64,000 nt of DNA from Metopolophium dirhodum (GCF_019925205.1 NC_083566.1:19282001-19346000), one strand, 5' to 3'. Counted from the stretch's first letter, positions 52,546 through 63,868 are shown. The notes: generated by a model from the sequence alone, not told the origin. Translations and numbers: made by a program.

Positions 52546-52917
52546 CCCATACAGCATAAAAATATTTCCCAACTATGGTAAAAATATTTTCAGGAAAAAA
52601 ATATAGTTGTCAAAATATTTAAAAAAGCTGCTTAAATAATTAGGAAATATCTTAGTTATATTCTTTGGCCCAAAAGTTCATATATTTGAAAATATTTAAT
52701 AAAAAACATTTACAAATATTTTAATCATATATTTCCAAAAAACATTTTTACGGAAACGTTATAAAAATATTAAGTCAACATTTTTATGCAATCATATAGT
52801 AAGATATTTTTTTATCATAAGAAGAACATATTTATAAAATATTATTAGTCAAATATTCATTATTCAACCACTTAAAGAAATTCACAAAATATTATCATTT
52901 CCCAAATGCTGTGTGGG
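52546..52917. mobile_element. MITE-like element with CCCAYACAGCAT ends
   Basis: The left end CCCATACAGCAT (52546-52557) matches the reverse complement of the right end, CCCACACAGCAT (52906-52917), in 11 of 12 positions. A further AAATATTTCCC or AAATGATAATATT lies just inside. The 372-bp interior is full of AAATATTT words and has no open frame. Confidence 0.55.
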
Positions 52918-53819
52918 AGATGGTGATAATAACTGCGTCGTTAGCCCGCCACAGTTAGTTTGAACTAAAATACCATTTATAACGGGGTGATTATACATTT
53001 TATCTTTATGTATTGACTATTTATGCAGTACCAATTTACGACTATTATTATAGATAACTTATTTAAATTCGTTTGGCCGTTCGATACGAGTCTATTTGAT
53101 GTGTCCGTTTTGACTGAGTCTTCTGCCAACACTGACATATTAAGACTAAAAACCATAACTCACAAGTTTCAGTAATTTTTCCACACTGTTTTTCTTACAT
53201 TTTATATCGACATTTTTTTTTTTAATTAATAAAATACCCGCGACGACATAATAGGCTATTGGAAACAACTTATCTTACATATTAGACTTAATTCTAATGA
53301 TTATGAAATATAAATATTGGCTAGTTTACAATTATTAGAAACGATAAGTATGTTACAAGCTTGCAAAATATGAATTTACATTTTTATAATTTACAGTTTG
53401 TTTTGTAGATTCGCTTTTTCGATGAAAGTGATGGTGATTGCGATTAAAGATATGATATTTCCAAGAGATTCTGGAAAATGTTCTAGAAGTTTCGTGTATT
53501 TTCTGAATTCTGGGTATGTACGACATTCCATCATTATGTGTATGTTATGTACTTATAGCTATTTTCTACATTTAACCTTATTAGTTATTAATGTTTGAAT
53601 AACGCTAACGTCGCTAACTAACTATTAAAAAAGTAATAACTTACATATAAGTAATAATATGTGTTCAATGATTGCTAAATACAACTAATTTTATGTTGCT
53701 GAATAATTTCTGAATGTTACTTGAAAATTAAAACAGCATCATACCCATAATGCAATGCATAAAAACTATCAAAGAAAAAATGTAATTAATTTTAGTTTTC
53801 AAACAAAAGTTTGAAGCCA
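52918..53819. other. AT-rich noncoding DNA
   Basis: No gene supported. A 66-codon plus frame at 53398-53598 is unrecognised. Confidence 0.4.
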
Positions 53820-54586
53820 GACCGAGACGGCCACGGGAGCGACAACGGTTGACGGCGACGAGTGGCGGCTATAGTGCGCGATGTCGTGCGCGTCGACGGT
53901 TGACGGTGACGACTCTGACGACAGACGGCGAAGACCAATAGACACGTGGAGAGAGTAAACAGAGATTTTGTGCTGCGGAACAGTCTGCTACGCGTCCGAT
54001 GTGGGATTACCGCGGGACGAAAAGGTGAGAGTCATCGGATCCTTGACTCCCGGTAATTTTCGCCCTGGCGTCGTCCCTTCAGCCGCGTCTTCGTCGGATG
54101 ACCGCCGCCGGACCATGAAACAGTTAACTAAACCAACTTAACCTAACCTAACTACTCTAAGTTACCTCGGGTCCAGCGTCGTCCGTGTTCCTAACACATA
54201 AAATCTCTATACCACTCACCCCGTGCCGAAGTCTCCGCCGTTGCCGTCGAAACGAGTCGCCATCGCCGTCGTCATCGTCGGTATACCGTCGGGGCGGAAT
54301 CGTTGCCTGCGTCGGTACCTATGCTATAGCCGCCACGTCGTCGTCGTTGTCGTCTGTCGCTCCACGTGACCGTAACTGCAGCCTTGCGCTCGCCGAGCCG
54401 CCAGAGGGACTCGCGCGTCAACTACGGCCGAGCGCGCTACGCCCGCGAACCCATCGCGCGGGGGGGTGGTCGGAGAACGTGCGCGGGTGACTTACCCCTT
54501 CCGTGCTCTTTCCCGTATCCTCCCTTCATTTGCGTCGCCGTTATCCTGTCCGTCGTCTTCGGCCCAAGTGGGCTGTGCTAGTCGTG
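53820..54586. promoter_or_regulatory. GC- and CpG-rich island
   Basis: The most GC-rich block of the window. It contains a duplicated ACGGTTGACGGYGACGA (about 53845 and 53895), CCGTCG-rich low-complexity sequence, a plus-strand donor-like AAAAG/GTGAGA near 54025 and a minus-strand donor-like GGG/GTAAGT near 54497. It lies 3' of the minus-strand reading frame, so it may hold that gene's 3' untranslated region together with the promoter of a plus-strand transcript. Open frames on the plus strand here are Arg/Ser-rich shadows of the base composition. Confidence 0.4.
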
Positions 54587-54748
54587 TTAGCTTTGGGCGG
54601 TCTTACTGCATCCGCTGCAGCAGAACAACACGCGAAAAACGCGTTTAACACTTTTCCACGTCGATTTTTTACGTGGAGAAACGCGTTTATCGCGTTCTAC
54701 TGCAGGGTCCACCTTGCCGATCAGCTCACCGATACTATCTATCACAGC
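54587..54748 (-). other. In-frame extension of 53 codons beyond a TGA stop
   Basis: After the TGA at 54749-54751 the same minus-strand frame continues with AVIDSIGELIGKVDP, then a basic stretch including RVSPRKKSTWKSVKRVF, then RVLFCCSGCSKTAQS, and stops at TAA (54587-54589). The tail is strongly basic and its Cys-Cys pair beside hydrophobic and basic residues would suit palmitoylation or membrane contact. Such organised sequence directly past a stop suggests either programmed readthrough (the context is GAA TGA GCT, not the classic CTA follow-up), a recent nonsense mutation in a once 244-codon gene, or a base-call error. No intron that would remove the TGA is apparent. Confidence 0.5.
54637..54688 (-). 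other. Two-tier stem-loop downstream of the TGA
   Basis: On the transcript strand AAACGCGTTTCTCCACGT is followed by a nine-base loop and then ACGTGGAAAAGTGTTAAACG plus CGTTT. The inner stem has nine of ten pairs. The outer AAACGCGTTT blocks pair completely across a five-base bulge. It starts 60 nt after the TGA and lies within the extension frame. A structure at this place could promote readthrough or simply reflect the repeated AAACGCG word. Confidence 0.55.
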
Positions 54749-55321
54749 TCATTCCTTGGCCGGCTGCTCAATGTCTGCACATAATACGTCTTCTGCAGCT
54801 GGCATCACTACGTCGTCGAGAGGTCCACCCTCGGTAGTCGGAGTTGGGTCAACGGTCTCCAATTCCGAGGACGGCGCATCGCCACCCAACTGCGCATAAC
54901 TGCAGGCTGATACAATGGATGAATTTTTTGAATCGTCGTTTTCTTGGACCGTGTAGCCGAGTGGTGCTGTCTCGGGGATCGGAGCTGCATCGCCACTCGG
55001 AAATTCACTGTGCACGACATTTGACTCCTCAAAATATTCTTCGTTCTTGTCATCCTTTCCGGTTGCGTCTTCTAGTGGAGCTACTGGAGCGTCGTCCGGA
55101 ACCGAAGTGGACTCTTCGGGCTCTGACCCTGGGGACTGCACGTCACCACTGGAGGCCGTATCCATAACAATGGAAGACAGAAGATATTGAACTAGTCGTA
55201 TGAGATTTTCATCGTGGCTTTCATCTTCATAACGGCGATCCATTATACCAACTATAATTAGTTCAACAATTTCGTGTAATGCATCCTGTATATCGTTGCT
55301 GTTATTATTATTGACAGCCAT
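54749..55321 (-). CDS. Acidic orphan protein, single exon, 190 codons
   Basis: An ATG at 55321 in good context (AAAAAATGGCT), with an in-frame TAA two codons upstream, opens the longest frame in the window. Residues 10-55 (NDIQDALHEIVELIIVGI to VQYLLSSIVMD) look like one or two amphipathic helices. From about residue 58 the protein is acidic, Ser/Pro/Thr-rich and probably disordered, with repeated SGD and PSGDAAP-like stretches. No signal peptide, membrane segment or known domain is seen. Base composition and codon use are far richer in GC than the flanks, which supports real coding. The frame ends at TGA but continues beyond it (see 54587-54748). Function is unknown. It could be an aphid-restricted gene, a retrocopy or a cargo gene of an old mobile element; no poly(A) tract or flanking repeat was seen. 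Confidence 0.7.
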   Translation of the reverse strand: MAVNNNNSNDIQDALHEIVELIIVGIMDRRYEDESHDENLIRLVQYLLSSIVMDTASSGDVQSPGSEPEESTSVPDDAPVAPLEDATGKDDKNEEYFEESNVVHSEFPSGDAAPIPETAPLGYTVQENDDSKNSSIVSACSYAQLGGDAPSSELETVDPTPTTEGGPLDDVVMPAAEDVLCADIEQPAKE

Positions 55322-56121
55322 TTTTTATTTGAACGTAGATATATGTGTCAGTTTTAATTGAGAATTGCAAATGAGCTAAATACAAGCCTCCCAACACAGA
55401 GACCGGTCAATTCGAAAATCTCCCTGGCGACGACGTGTACCTATATATATTATAATAATATAGCCAGATAGTACGTTAATATTTTAATATTTTAATAATA
55501 TATTCAAAAACATTTACATCTCTTGAAATAATGAGTGTTAAATGATAAAATAATCATCCTGTATTTTTCTTTTATAGATGATTAGTTAACCGTATATTTA
55601 AAATGTATTCCAAATTGCACAATTTAAAAGGTGTAGAAAAAGCTGTAATGACTAATGAGATTATGAATAACAATATAATACAGCAAATATAGCCATATAG
55701 GTCATATTATTAGTATTATAGTTGTAACAACACTTGTTAATAAATCAGCTGTATCTCTAAAGTTTAATCAGACTTTTTAAAACTTGCTTTTCTACATCTT
55801 TGCTACATATTTCCTAGAAAAGTTATTATGATGTAGTAACATTGTTAATTAATTACTGATTAATACACCGAATTAATAGCATTATAGCGCAAATTCGCGC
55901 CGTTTAAAATGTAGGTGTAGATTTGTAATTATTGTTTAACCCTGCCTTACTTAATTCATAAGTAATCATAAGAAGTTTGTCTATCAGTAGGTTAATATTT
56001 TCTAATACTGCAATAAGGAAGCTAGAAAAAAGATTAAAAAGTTTTGGTACCTATGTAATTTTACGTCGTTTATAAAAATACAGATAGCAATAATTAATTA
56101 GCCACGCACTATATACACGCC

Positions 56122-56216
56122 TTATGAACATGTGATATGTAGAACACGGAGCAATATAAAGCAAACTAATATAGAGAGCATTACACCCATAATGGGTTGG
56201 TAAGCATAGACGTAAT
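56122..56216 (-). CDS. Weak candidate terminal exon with a membrane segment
   Basis: One of the best acceptors in the window on the minus strand (TTCCCCTCTTTTCACTCAG) precedes it. In one phase the reading is YVYAYQPIMGVMLSILVCFI then LLRVLHITCS and a TAA, a short segment ending in a plausible single membrane helix. However, a second frame is open for 54 codons (to about 56051), so the correct reading is unclear. No upstream exon identified. Confidence 0.2.
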
Positions 56217-57600
56217 CTGAGTGAAAAGAGGGGAACGGAAAGTTGCCATACAGACATTTTCCGTTAAAATGGTCATAACTTCTGTAGGAAAGAGTTTAAA
56301 TAGGTAAATTCTGTACCTACATAATAAAACCAAATAATTTTTTTTAAATAATTAAGTATTTAAGATACTTAATAATTAAATTTACAAGCAATTATAGTCA
56401 TAACAATAATGTGTTTTTAATTTCAACAAAAATGGGTGGTATTACCTAGTTTGTTGAAATTGATTAAAATTGCCTTAATCCCTGTATAATATTATAATAT
56501 GAAGAGGCATCCGTAGACATTTTGTTCACTAGTTGCCAACAATTTTCCAAAATGTTGGTGGTCATAATCACCTTAAATTTGAAAAGTTAACCATATAATA
56601 ATATTATATACCTACTATATAGACGGTATAATATTTATATTTAATTGTGTATTTATTAATTGTATTATTATTTTTGATTCATATAAAAATAATAATATGT
56701 ACTTACCTACAAGCTACAATTATGACTTACTATTTAATTTAATTTAATTATATAAACTTCAAATGGTTGGTTTTCGTTTTGTAAACACTGGGGTCCAAAT
56801 GGGTAAATCCCCATGACATCAAGCATAGTTCATTATTTTGTTGTAAAAACGGACGTGTGCTGGCCGGAATCGTGCGAGAAATAAGATTAATTACGCGTTT
56901 ATCGCGATGAGGTGAATTACTCATTTCTTATTTCGAATGAGGGCCGTGTTCGTCGTATTATATTATAGAAGTTGTGGTGATTAATGGACAGTGCAAGTAC
57001 AAGTATATTATATTATATACATAATTCCGCGTGTCCGGTTCCAAGCGCGTATAATATTATATACGTACACGTACCTATAGGTATGGTAATAATATTGCTA
57101 TTTATACAGAAATTTGCAGTCCGTGCGCATTATCACGGTGATGTTACTGTCGGTAAAATCGTGTTAGCACATATTATCATATTATATTGATATTTAGGTT
57201 TAGGCACCTCTAAAGTCTGTATAGGATTATTATATTATTATTATTATTATTATGAGATGCATATACGCTGGCGTAAACTATATACTATATACGATATATT
57301 ATATGTATATAACGACCCGCGGTATGCCGGTATCTTCTTGACCTATTAAACTCTATCGAATTGTATGTCTATAATAATATTATATATAAAGGTGTGTGTG
57401 TGCTGTATTCTCTCGAAAACGCCCTCGCATATCGTTTCCCGTTTACCTACCTGTATGTATGTGCACGACGTCCGGTATGCGACCGGATCTCGTCGTAGGA
57501 TGTATACTACTATAACTACTATATATTATCGACTACCGTCTATAAATAGTAGTTGTAGGTAATATATAAATAATATTATAGCATTGATGTATTTTATATT

Positions 57601-57676
57601 CAGTGGCGTAAAGAATGTGAGAGCGAAATCTAAAATTCTCGGGGGACATATCCAAACAATTATTGGAAATCCACTG
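57601..57676. mobile_element. Possible tiny hAT-end remnant
   Basis: It begins CAGTGGCGTA, a common hAT-type end, and 76 bp later ends CCACTG, its short inverted match. No target duplication. Confidence 0.2.
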
Positions 57677-58108
57677 CCGTTTAGTTTTTTTTTTTACTTA
57701 TTCGTTATAAGAGTTGAATATTATAATATTTTAAGCTCTTTCAGATATTGGTGATCCTCAATAAATGACTTTCGTATCGATTAGTTCATACAACCATTTA
57801 ATATACCTATATATATATTATTCACTATGGTATAGGTATATTAACTTTTGTCGTTGTAGAATGTAGACTGTGGTTATTAGTACTTATAGTTGTACAATAG
57901 TTTAAAAGTTAAAACTTTGAAATAAGTTTTTAGTAGAGTATTATATTTTAATATTATAGTAAATTAATTATAGATAGATACAGGTACCTTATATTCTAAT
58001 AACCTTGTTTTAAGTTTCTAATATAATTTATTAGCTATACATTACTATTGAATACAGGATTTGTCTAATCACTCTATCGATATTATAGTATATTTAAATT
58101 AATAAAAA

Positions 58109-58138
58109 GGGCGGTTGACGTTTCCAAGAACGTCGCCC
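58109..58138. other. GC-rich hairpin
   Basis: GACGTT and AACGTC pair perfectly around a six-base loop, with an outer GGGC/GCCC closing the structure across a GGTT bulge. Confidence 0.4.
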
Positions 58139-58807
58139 ACCTACCGGTAATCAAATTGTATCTTTTTCGTTGCTCTGATCACTAGAGCCAGAGTTTAGTG
58201 CATCCTCGGTCATATTATTAGATATATTTTCTTATTGTATCCCCATTACGTCCATATAATTATATCAATCATAAATTCATACATTTTTGACATAGGTTGA
58301 TATACTATATACCCGTGAATATACCATGGAAATAAATCGTGTCTTAAAGTTCATTCACGGAGAATAAAATAGCCAACCCCATATAATATAGTAATGTAAA
58401 AGACTACGAGTGATGTTGTATACTAAAACATATTACACATTGAAATTGTCATTAATCATTATATTTAGTATAAAAATGTCAGTAGGTATTGTATAACTTC
58501 TTTTTAAAATTAGGATTCGTGACAATTTCCATAATTAACAAAGAAAAAAGAAAGAAAATCAGCATTTTAGACAGTTTATTATTGTATAGGACGTCAAACC
58601 GGAATATATAACTATATTAGACTAAAATATATATAATGCTAAATGGAGTCAGGAACCGCTTGAACGCCTTAAACGCAAGCAACAGAATAATAAATTATTT
58701 TCATTTACTGAAAATACGCTCGCAAGCGTTACAACCCTATTTATAAGGACGCTCTCAGGACATGATCATTGGGTCCTTTCGGGACGCATTCGGGAAGGGT
58801 ACCCGTG

Positions 58808-58906
58808 TCAAGGATTAACCGCTATGCGTAAATTGTCCCCCGAAGGTTGGTAATCTTCAACTTTGGTCGATGTCGTGTTGACACCGATACACGCCGGACA
58901 ATATAC
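58808..58906 (-). CDS. Candidate terminal exon of an unrecognised protein
   Basis: On the minus strand, after TATTATGTTACAG, a zero-phase exon of 33 codons reads VYCPACIGVNTTSTKVED, YQPSGDNLRIAVNP and TGA at 58808-58810. AATAAA follows at 58575-58580, about 230 nt downstream. The CPAC pair and the polar tail look like coding sequence rather than noise. The frame also stays open for about 38 codons upstream of the acceptor, so the splice site is not forced by stops. Earlier exons should lie above 58.9 kb or beyond the window. None is certain, and the phase-compatible donor at 62065 lies inside repeat-like DNA. Confidence 0.4.
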   Translation of the reverse strand, partial: VYCPACIGVNTTSTKVEDYQPSGDNLRIAVNP

Positions 58907-59142
58907 CTGTAACATAATAATATATTCTATTATGAACTGCCGTAGTTGTATTTTCGCAGCCCGAAAATTCGATAAAATGTACACGTGGAATATTTTAGGT
59001 GAAATTAATATTTGACCCAACGGCCATTACGTAATTCACTCTAAATATTGTACAGCGTGCAGTTGGTATACTCCTCCTACTTTAATAAAATAATGTATTT
59101 TTCTTAGAACTTAATATACTGAACAATATGATGTGATTATAA

Positions 59143-59728
59143 TGTACCTTGTACAATGCGGAGTTTGTCGTTTGCGCATCATTAGTACCACAGGTAAGAA
59201 ATTTGGTAGGTCGTTTGCGCATCGCAAATTTTAACAATAGAAAGGTACCTACTACCTATTACCTATCTACCTATTAGTGATAATATAATATATTTAGATA
59301 ATATTTATATGTAAATACTTTTGCAATTTATAACAAATCAACAAATCTATTCAGTAGATGATCATTGAATATTATATTTTTTTTTTTTTTTTTGGTAAAT
59401 GTGAATATTAATTTTGTAATTTTTTTTAAATATGAATTATGAATATTGACGATTATTTTTGTAAGTGTAAATAAAACCTGGTATACGTAATTTGGAATGC
59501 GCAATCGGCCTATAAAAAGGTTATTTGTAACAATAGCTAGGGAAAACTCCCTATGCCTTTTTAACAATAGCTATACGCAAACGGCCTATATAAAGGTTTT
59601 TTGTAACAATAGCGATCGGAAAATACCCTATGCCTTTTTTAACAATAGTGATGCGCAAACGGCCTACAAAAAAGGTCATTCATAACAATAGCGATGCGCA
59701 AACGTCCTACGCCCGTACAATGGTACCT
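59143..59728. mobile_element. Element with inverted ends and internal minisatellite
   Basis: The outer ends pair as inverted repeats: left GTACCTTGTAC...GTCGTTTGCGCATC (59143-59180) against right, reverse complemented, GTACCATTGTAC...GACGTTTGCGCATC (59691-59728). A second left copy, GGTAGGTCGTTTGCGCATCG, sits at 59205-59224. The right half (59497-59711) is a minisatellite of alternating 36- to 43-bp units that carry TAACAATAGYGAT and either GCGCAAACGGCCTA or GGAAAATACCCTATGCC. No transposase is present. Confidence 0.6.
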
Positions 59729-62700
59729 GTAATAATGATCTGAAAAAAAATTGTTTTTCATTTGCCATACCATTATTACTATTTTTTATTCGTGACAATT
59801 TAATTTTATATATAGTGGTACCACTTTGGGAGGGTTAATATATTTTTAATAAGATTAAAAAAAAATGCTTGAGTTTGTAATGATTATTCAACTCAAACGC
59901 GAACGACATTAGTGCAAAGAATATTAAGTACGCGTGTAATAACCTTACAATAAAATTCAGCTTATATAATATAGGCTATAATACACAATTATGTCATTGT
60001 AAATAAAAAAAGTATTAAACTGAGAAAAGTAATCTATTCTGTTTAGAGCAATTATATTATATGCATTACGATTACGTAAATTGTATGCAGTAAATATTTT
60101 ATTGTCTTGAATAAATTAATCAGTATGGTAACAAATGTGCAGAATTATTTAAAGATATAGATTGTTATTACTTATTTCTAACTTTCTACATTCTACGCAT
60201 TATGTCATCATGTTTAATTTGATATGAAGTTTATAAGAAAAGTTTGAAATAACATTCCTGATTTGTATACTATTTGTTTCAGTTTAAAGTTTTTAAGAGG
60301 AAATATAAAAAGTAATTTAAAATTGTCTATAATAATATTATGTAGTCCTCCATTTTCTTTTGCTCATTTTTTTTTTAAAAAAACACTAAGTTGGTTTATT
60401 TTAAAATTTCGAATATTATTTGTATTTAGAGTAATCAGGTTATATTTTATTCAATCATAATTATTTTTATTTCCCGTATATGAGAGCACATCATTCGGAA
60501 TTATCTTACGAACATTTAAAAAAATAAGCAAATTTAGTCTAAGTGATGCGGTTACAAACACCAATGGACAACTATTTTATTAATTTTTACTATATAATAT
60601 AGTATAGTATATTATATATACACCTATCTAGATAATAATATAAAATGTTTACTGATGTCCGGTCGATTTCCGAACGAATAGTTAGTAATAATAAATTACC
60701 GCAATCCATAGATAATAGTGATAATACATCTGTACTATTATAATAACAACGACTGTGGATGGTTTTCTTTTCAAACACGATTAGCTGTATCATTCGTCGA
60801 CACAACTCCAATTAAAATAATATATAGGTATATAATATAACCCTTGGCTAATATTTAATTACATTTTCTACTCCGGATATCCTACTATTTTGCGTATTGG
60901 AAACGCCAACAAATATCGGATACAGATTAAACCGAAATAAAAATAATTTCACCGATATAAATTTTCACATTTGACATTACAATGCGTTATGTTCGCATGT
61001 ACCTATATAATATAATATATAACTACATTATACATTTATACACCGTAAATGGATAGGTCAGCCGTGTATATCATTAGACTTTCGGCGATGTCCTTGTACC
61101 GTGTAATATTCACTTTAATTTTCGATCCGTATACAAATTATCTTGATACATTTATACACATGTATATTATTATTAATTGTTATTATTGTAGGTATAAACT
61201 ATTACGACAGCAATTTATTTTTATCAAAACCATTATTTTCTTTTCATTTAAATAGCTATTTATTTGACAATACGAATGAATAAAATTTTGTAAAAAAAAA
61301 AACCATTTTGTATTTGACTATGCATACAGTAGCAATTATAAATGGTTTTATTATATTATTTATATCAAATCAAATGCAATTAATTTTTTTCTTTAAAAAA
61401 AGCTATACAATGTAGTAGGTAGTAGGTAGTAGGTATGTAAATTATAAAATTATTAAGCGTCTTATTATAATGTAATAAACTTAATTTAATTGTATAGCCG
61501 TATAACCTAGGTATTATGGAAAATATATAAGGTAATAGTGTAATTCTATAAAATAGTATGCTATAATATTATAGTGACATAGATATTGTTGTTTACGTTT
61601 TCTTATTGTTTCTCCTAAACAACACAAAAGACAAGTCATATGCGTAAATAATGATATGACATATTTTACCGTCGTACTTACTACCTATATTATAATATGT
61701 AAGTATTGGACGATTCTTTTAAAAGTAAACAATATTATTATTTCGAAAAATATTAACGTTTTAAATAATAATTTGAATTCATTACAAAACTTGACGTTTG
61801 TAAACGGTACCTATATCATACAATTTGAATTTCATTAGCTGAAGCATTTTCTGAAAATTTTTATAGGTAAATTTAAATCTCAAATCGAATTTTATTTTAC
61901 GAACAACTAAGAAGTATGTATTAATCAGTTAGAAGTGGTTAATGTTTAAATGAGCGAAGTGGCACAGGCATGTTTATCCTGCAAAATATTGGTCTACTAC
62001 TCCGCTCGTTAACGCACAAATAATACTTATAACAGCTATAACTAATAAACCAATACTTACTTGACAATTTATATGCAGTAACGTACACCTTGTAAAATTC
62101 CACTTGGCGTCAAATAAATGTATACATGCTTAAGTATATTATATTCAATTTTTTTCAAAAATGTCAAATAATTTTTGAGATAATAAATGTTTAGTGTGTA
62201 CTTAGATATTATTAAATTAATCGTTTTGCATATAACGACGAGTAGGCTTATAATATTATGCATTTAAATTATATAACCTATTAATAATCAAATTGTTATT
62301 ATTTCTAATATCAATGAATACATTTTCTAAATTATAGAATTTATCTATTGTAATTTAACTACTAACCTAACCTAACCTTAATACCTACTCTTATATACCT
62401 ACGCTTGGCACTCTCGAGAATAGGCAATTTATATTTTTTAATTTTTGTAACGGCTTTATAATTTTAAGATAATTTTAAGATATGCCGCGTGTCCCAAAAA
62501 ACGGGGGCCACTTTACCACTTATTACCATGTAAATATTTTTCAATTCTGTTTGCGGAACATTAAACTAGACTAGTGGATCGTAAATTTCTATGATTTATA
62601 ATGTTTTTAACTCGTGTATCTTGTGCATGCGCAATAAAACTTACATTTTTTTAAATGGCAACCTGTAATTAAAATATCATATTCGGGTACATCGATTTTT

Positions 62701-62747
62701 TTCAAGCCATTTTGATGTATCAACTTGTGTCCTAAACCCAAAATTGA
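59729..62747. other. AT-rich noncoding DNA
   Basis: It holds a 7-bp GTAGTAG-type tandem run at about 61412-61435, the stem-loop at 61949 and about three CTAAC copies at about 62362-62378. GTGTCCCAAAAAACGGGGGC at 62489-62508 looks like a mariner-type outer end and may be the true left edge of the element that starts at 62748. Confidence 0.4.
61949..62010. repeat. Stem-loop with AAYGAGCG arms
   Basis: AATGAGCGAAGT (61949-61960) and ACTCCGCTCGTT (61999-62010) are inverted in 10 of 12 positions. The surrounding sequence looks like a copy of an interspersed repeat. Confidence 0.4.
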
Positions 62748-62888
62748 CTAAGCTAGAGCTAAGTAGAATTTAAAAAATTAAAAAATTAAAAAATTTTAAT
62801 TTTTTTTTCTAACTGTATGTACTTTTTTTTTATTCTAAACATCATGAAACAAACAATCAAAATTATTATTATTAAACTAATTAACTAT
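62748..62888 (+). repeat. Left long terminal inverted repeat
   Basis: It starts CTAAGCTAGAGCTAAGTAGA. It matches the right arm through TTAACTAT except for indels in A/T runs. Confidence 0.9.
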
Positions 62889-63225
62889 TTACTATTTATC
62901 TTATTTTATTATTACACATTATGAAAATGCATATGGTCTTAATTGGCTGAAACCAAAAGAGAAGAAGTGTATTTTTGTTTCCATCAGAATTATAATTAAG
63001 TACCCATCTATTAAAATAATAATGAGCATTGGTGTTTCTAGTTTTGTTATCTACCTATAACTATTAAAATGTCATTAGCTATTTTTATATTAGGTATTAT
63101 GGAACTCATTATCAGAGTCATGTGTCATTGCGGTCTTAGTAGTTCGACGTTTTTTGTTTGCTATTGTCAATACCTTTAGGTATTATAAAGTTATAGTTTA
63201 AATTTGTTAGAATAAAATATTAATC

Positions 63226-63372
63226 ATGAATAATAGTGAAAGAGTTCAGTTACTATTGATCTACGGAAAATGTAACAGAAACGCACGAGAAGCAACAAGA
63301 ATGTACGCTCAGCAATATCCAGATCGGTATCACCCCAATCGTACTTATGTTCAAAAACTTGCAATTACTTCT
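63226..63372 (+). pseudogene. Transposase N-terminus (DUF4817-like DNA-binding part), truncated
   Basis: An ATG at 63226 opens 48 codons: MNNSERVQLLLIYGKCNRNA, REATRMYAQQYPDRYHPNRT and YVQKL, then four residues from beyond the deletion and TGA. The pattern of a helix, REATRxYxxxYPDRxHPxxxxxxxL, is that of the DUF4817 helix-turn-helix domain at the start of many insect mariner-like transposases. The deletion join lies at about 63345-63365 and shifts frame, so the catalytic part below is not translated in phase with this start. Confidence 0.7.
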
Positions 63373-63739
63373 TGATGATTTACCTTTAGATATACGTAGA
63401 AACATTTATTATCAGCAAGACGGGGCACCTGCACATAACGCCCGAATTGTCCAAGAATTTTTGAGAATAAGATTTGGTGAACAATTTATTGCAACACATG
63501 GACCAGTAGAGTGGCCCCCGAGGTCACCAGATATTATAACACCGTTCGATTTTTTTTTGTGGGGACACTTGAAAAATGTTGTGTATGCTGATCCTCCAAT
63601 CAACATCCAAGATTTAAAAAATAAAATTACACACGCATGTCACCTCCTAAACGAAAACCAAATACTGGCAGCAACTACTCGTGAATGTTTACGTCGATTT
63701 GAGGCATCCACTTTACATGACGGAGGGACTTTCGAATAG
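63347..63739 (+). pseudogene. Transposase C-terminal DDE half (mariner/Tc1-like), truncated
   Basis: A 130-codon frame. YYQQDGAPAHN at residues 21-31 is the second catalytic aspartate motif (D25), and WPPRSPDIITPFDFFLWGHL, residues 56-75, is the third, with D68 as the likely catalytic residue. An extra Ile after SPDI looks inserted relative to the usual SPDITPLDFFLWG. The C-terminal tail RRFEASTLHDGGTFE is like that of full-length relatives. The ATG at 63347 is fortuitous. The part with the first aspartate is missing, so a protein from this frame could bind metal only incompletely and should be inactive. Confidence 0.85.
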
Positions 63740-63868
63740 TTTATTGAATTGTTTATGTTTGTAATTTCTGTAATTAATTTCTGTATTCTTAAATTGTAAA
63801 TAAAAATGTATAGTAATGTTAAAAAATATAAAATAGAAATTTTGTTTCTTGAAAATACATGTTTAAAC

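Larger units (their letters stand above)
55322..58108. other. Noncoding DNA upstream of the acidic-protein frame
   Basis: No TATA box or initiator stands out upstream of 55321. Mixed patches at 56820-57110 and 57300-57540 have short frames only. A trinucleotide ATT run lies at about 57230-57253. The exon candidate at 56122 and the short CAGTGG-ended segment at 57601 are listed separately. Confidence 0.35.

Noticed and set aside
54139..54152. Telomere-like CCTAA repeats (also at about 51171 and 62362)
   Set aside because: Only two to three copies each; too short to be interstitial telomere sequence of note.
54185..54648. Several overlapping plus-strand frames in the GC-rich island
   Set aside because: Arg/Ser/Pro-rich shadows of GC-rich low-complexity sequence, mutually overlapping in different frames.
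62065..62107. Upstream exon for the 58808 terminal exon
   Set aside because: A donor and an open zero-phase frame exist, but the region looks like a copy of an interspersed repeat, so the match is probably fortuitous.
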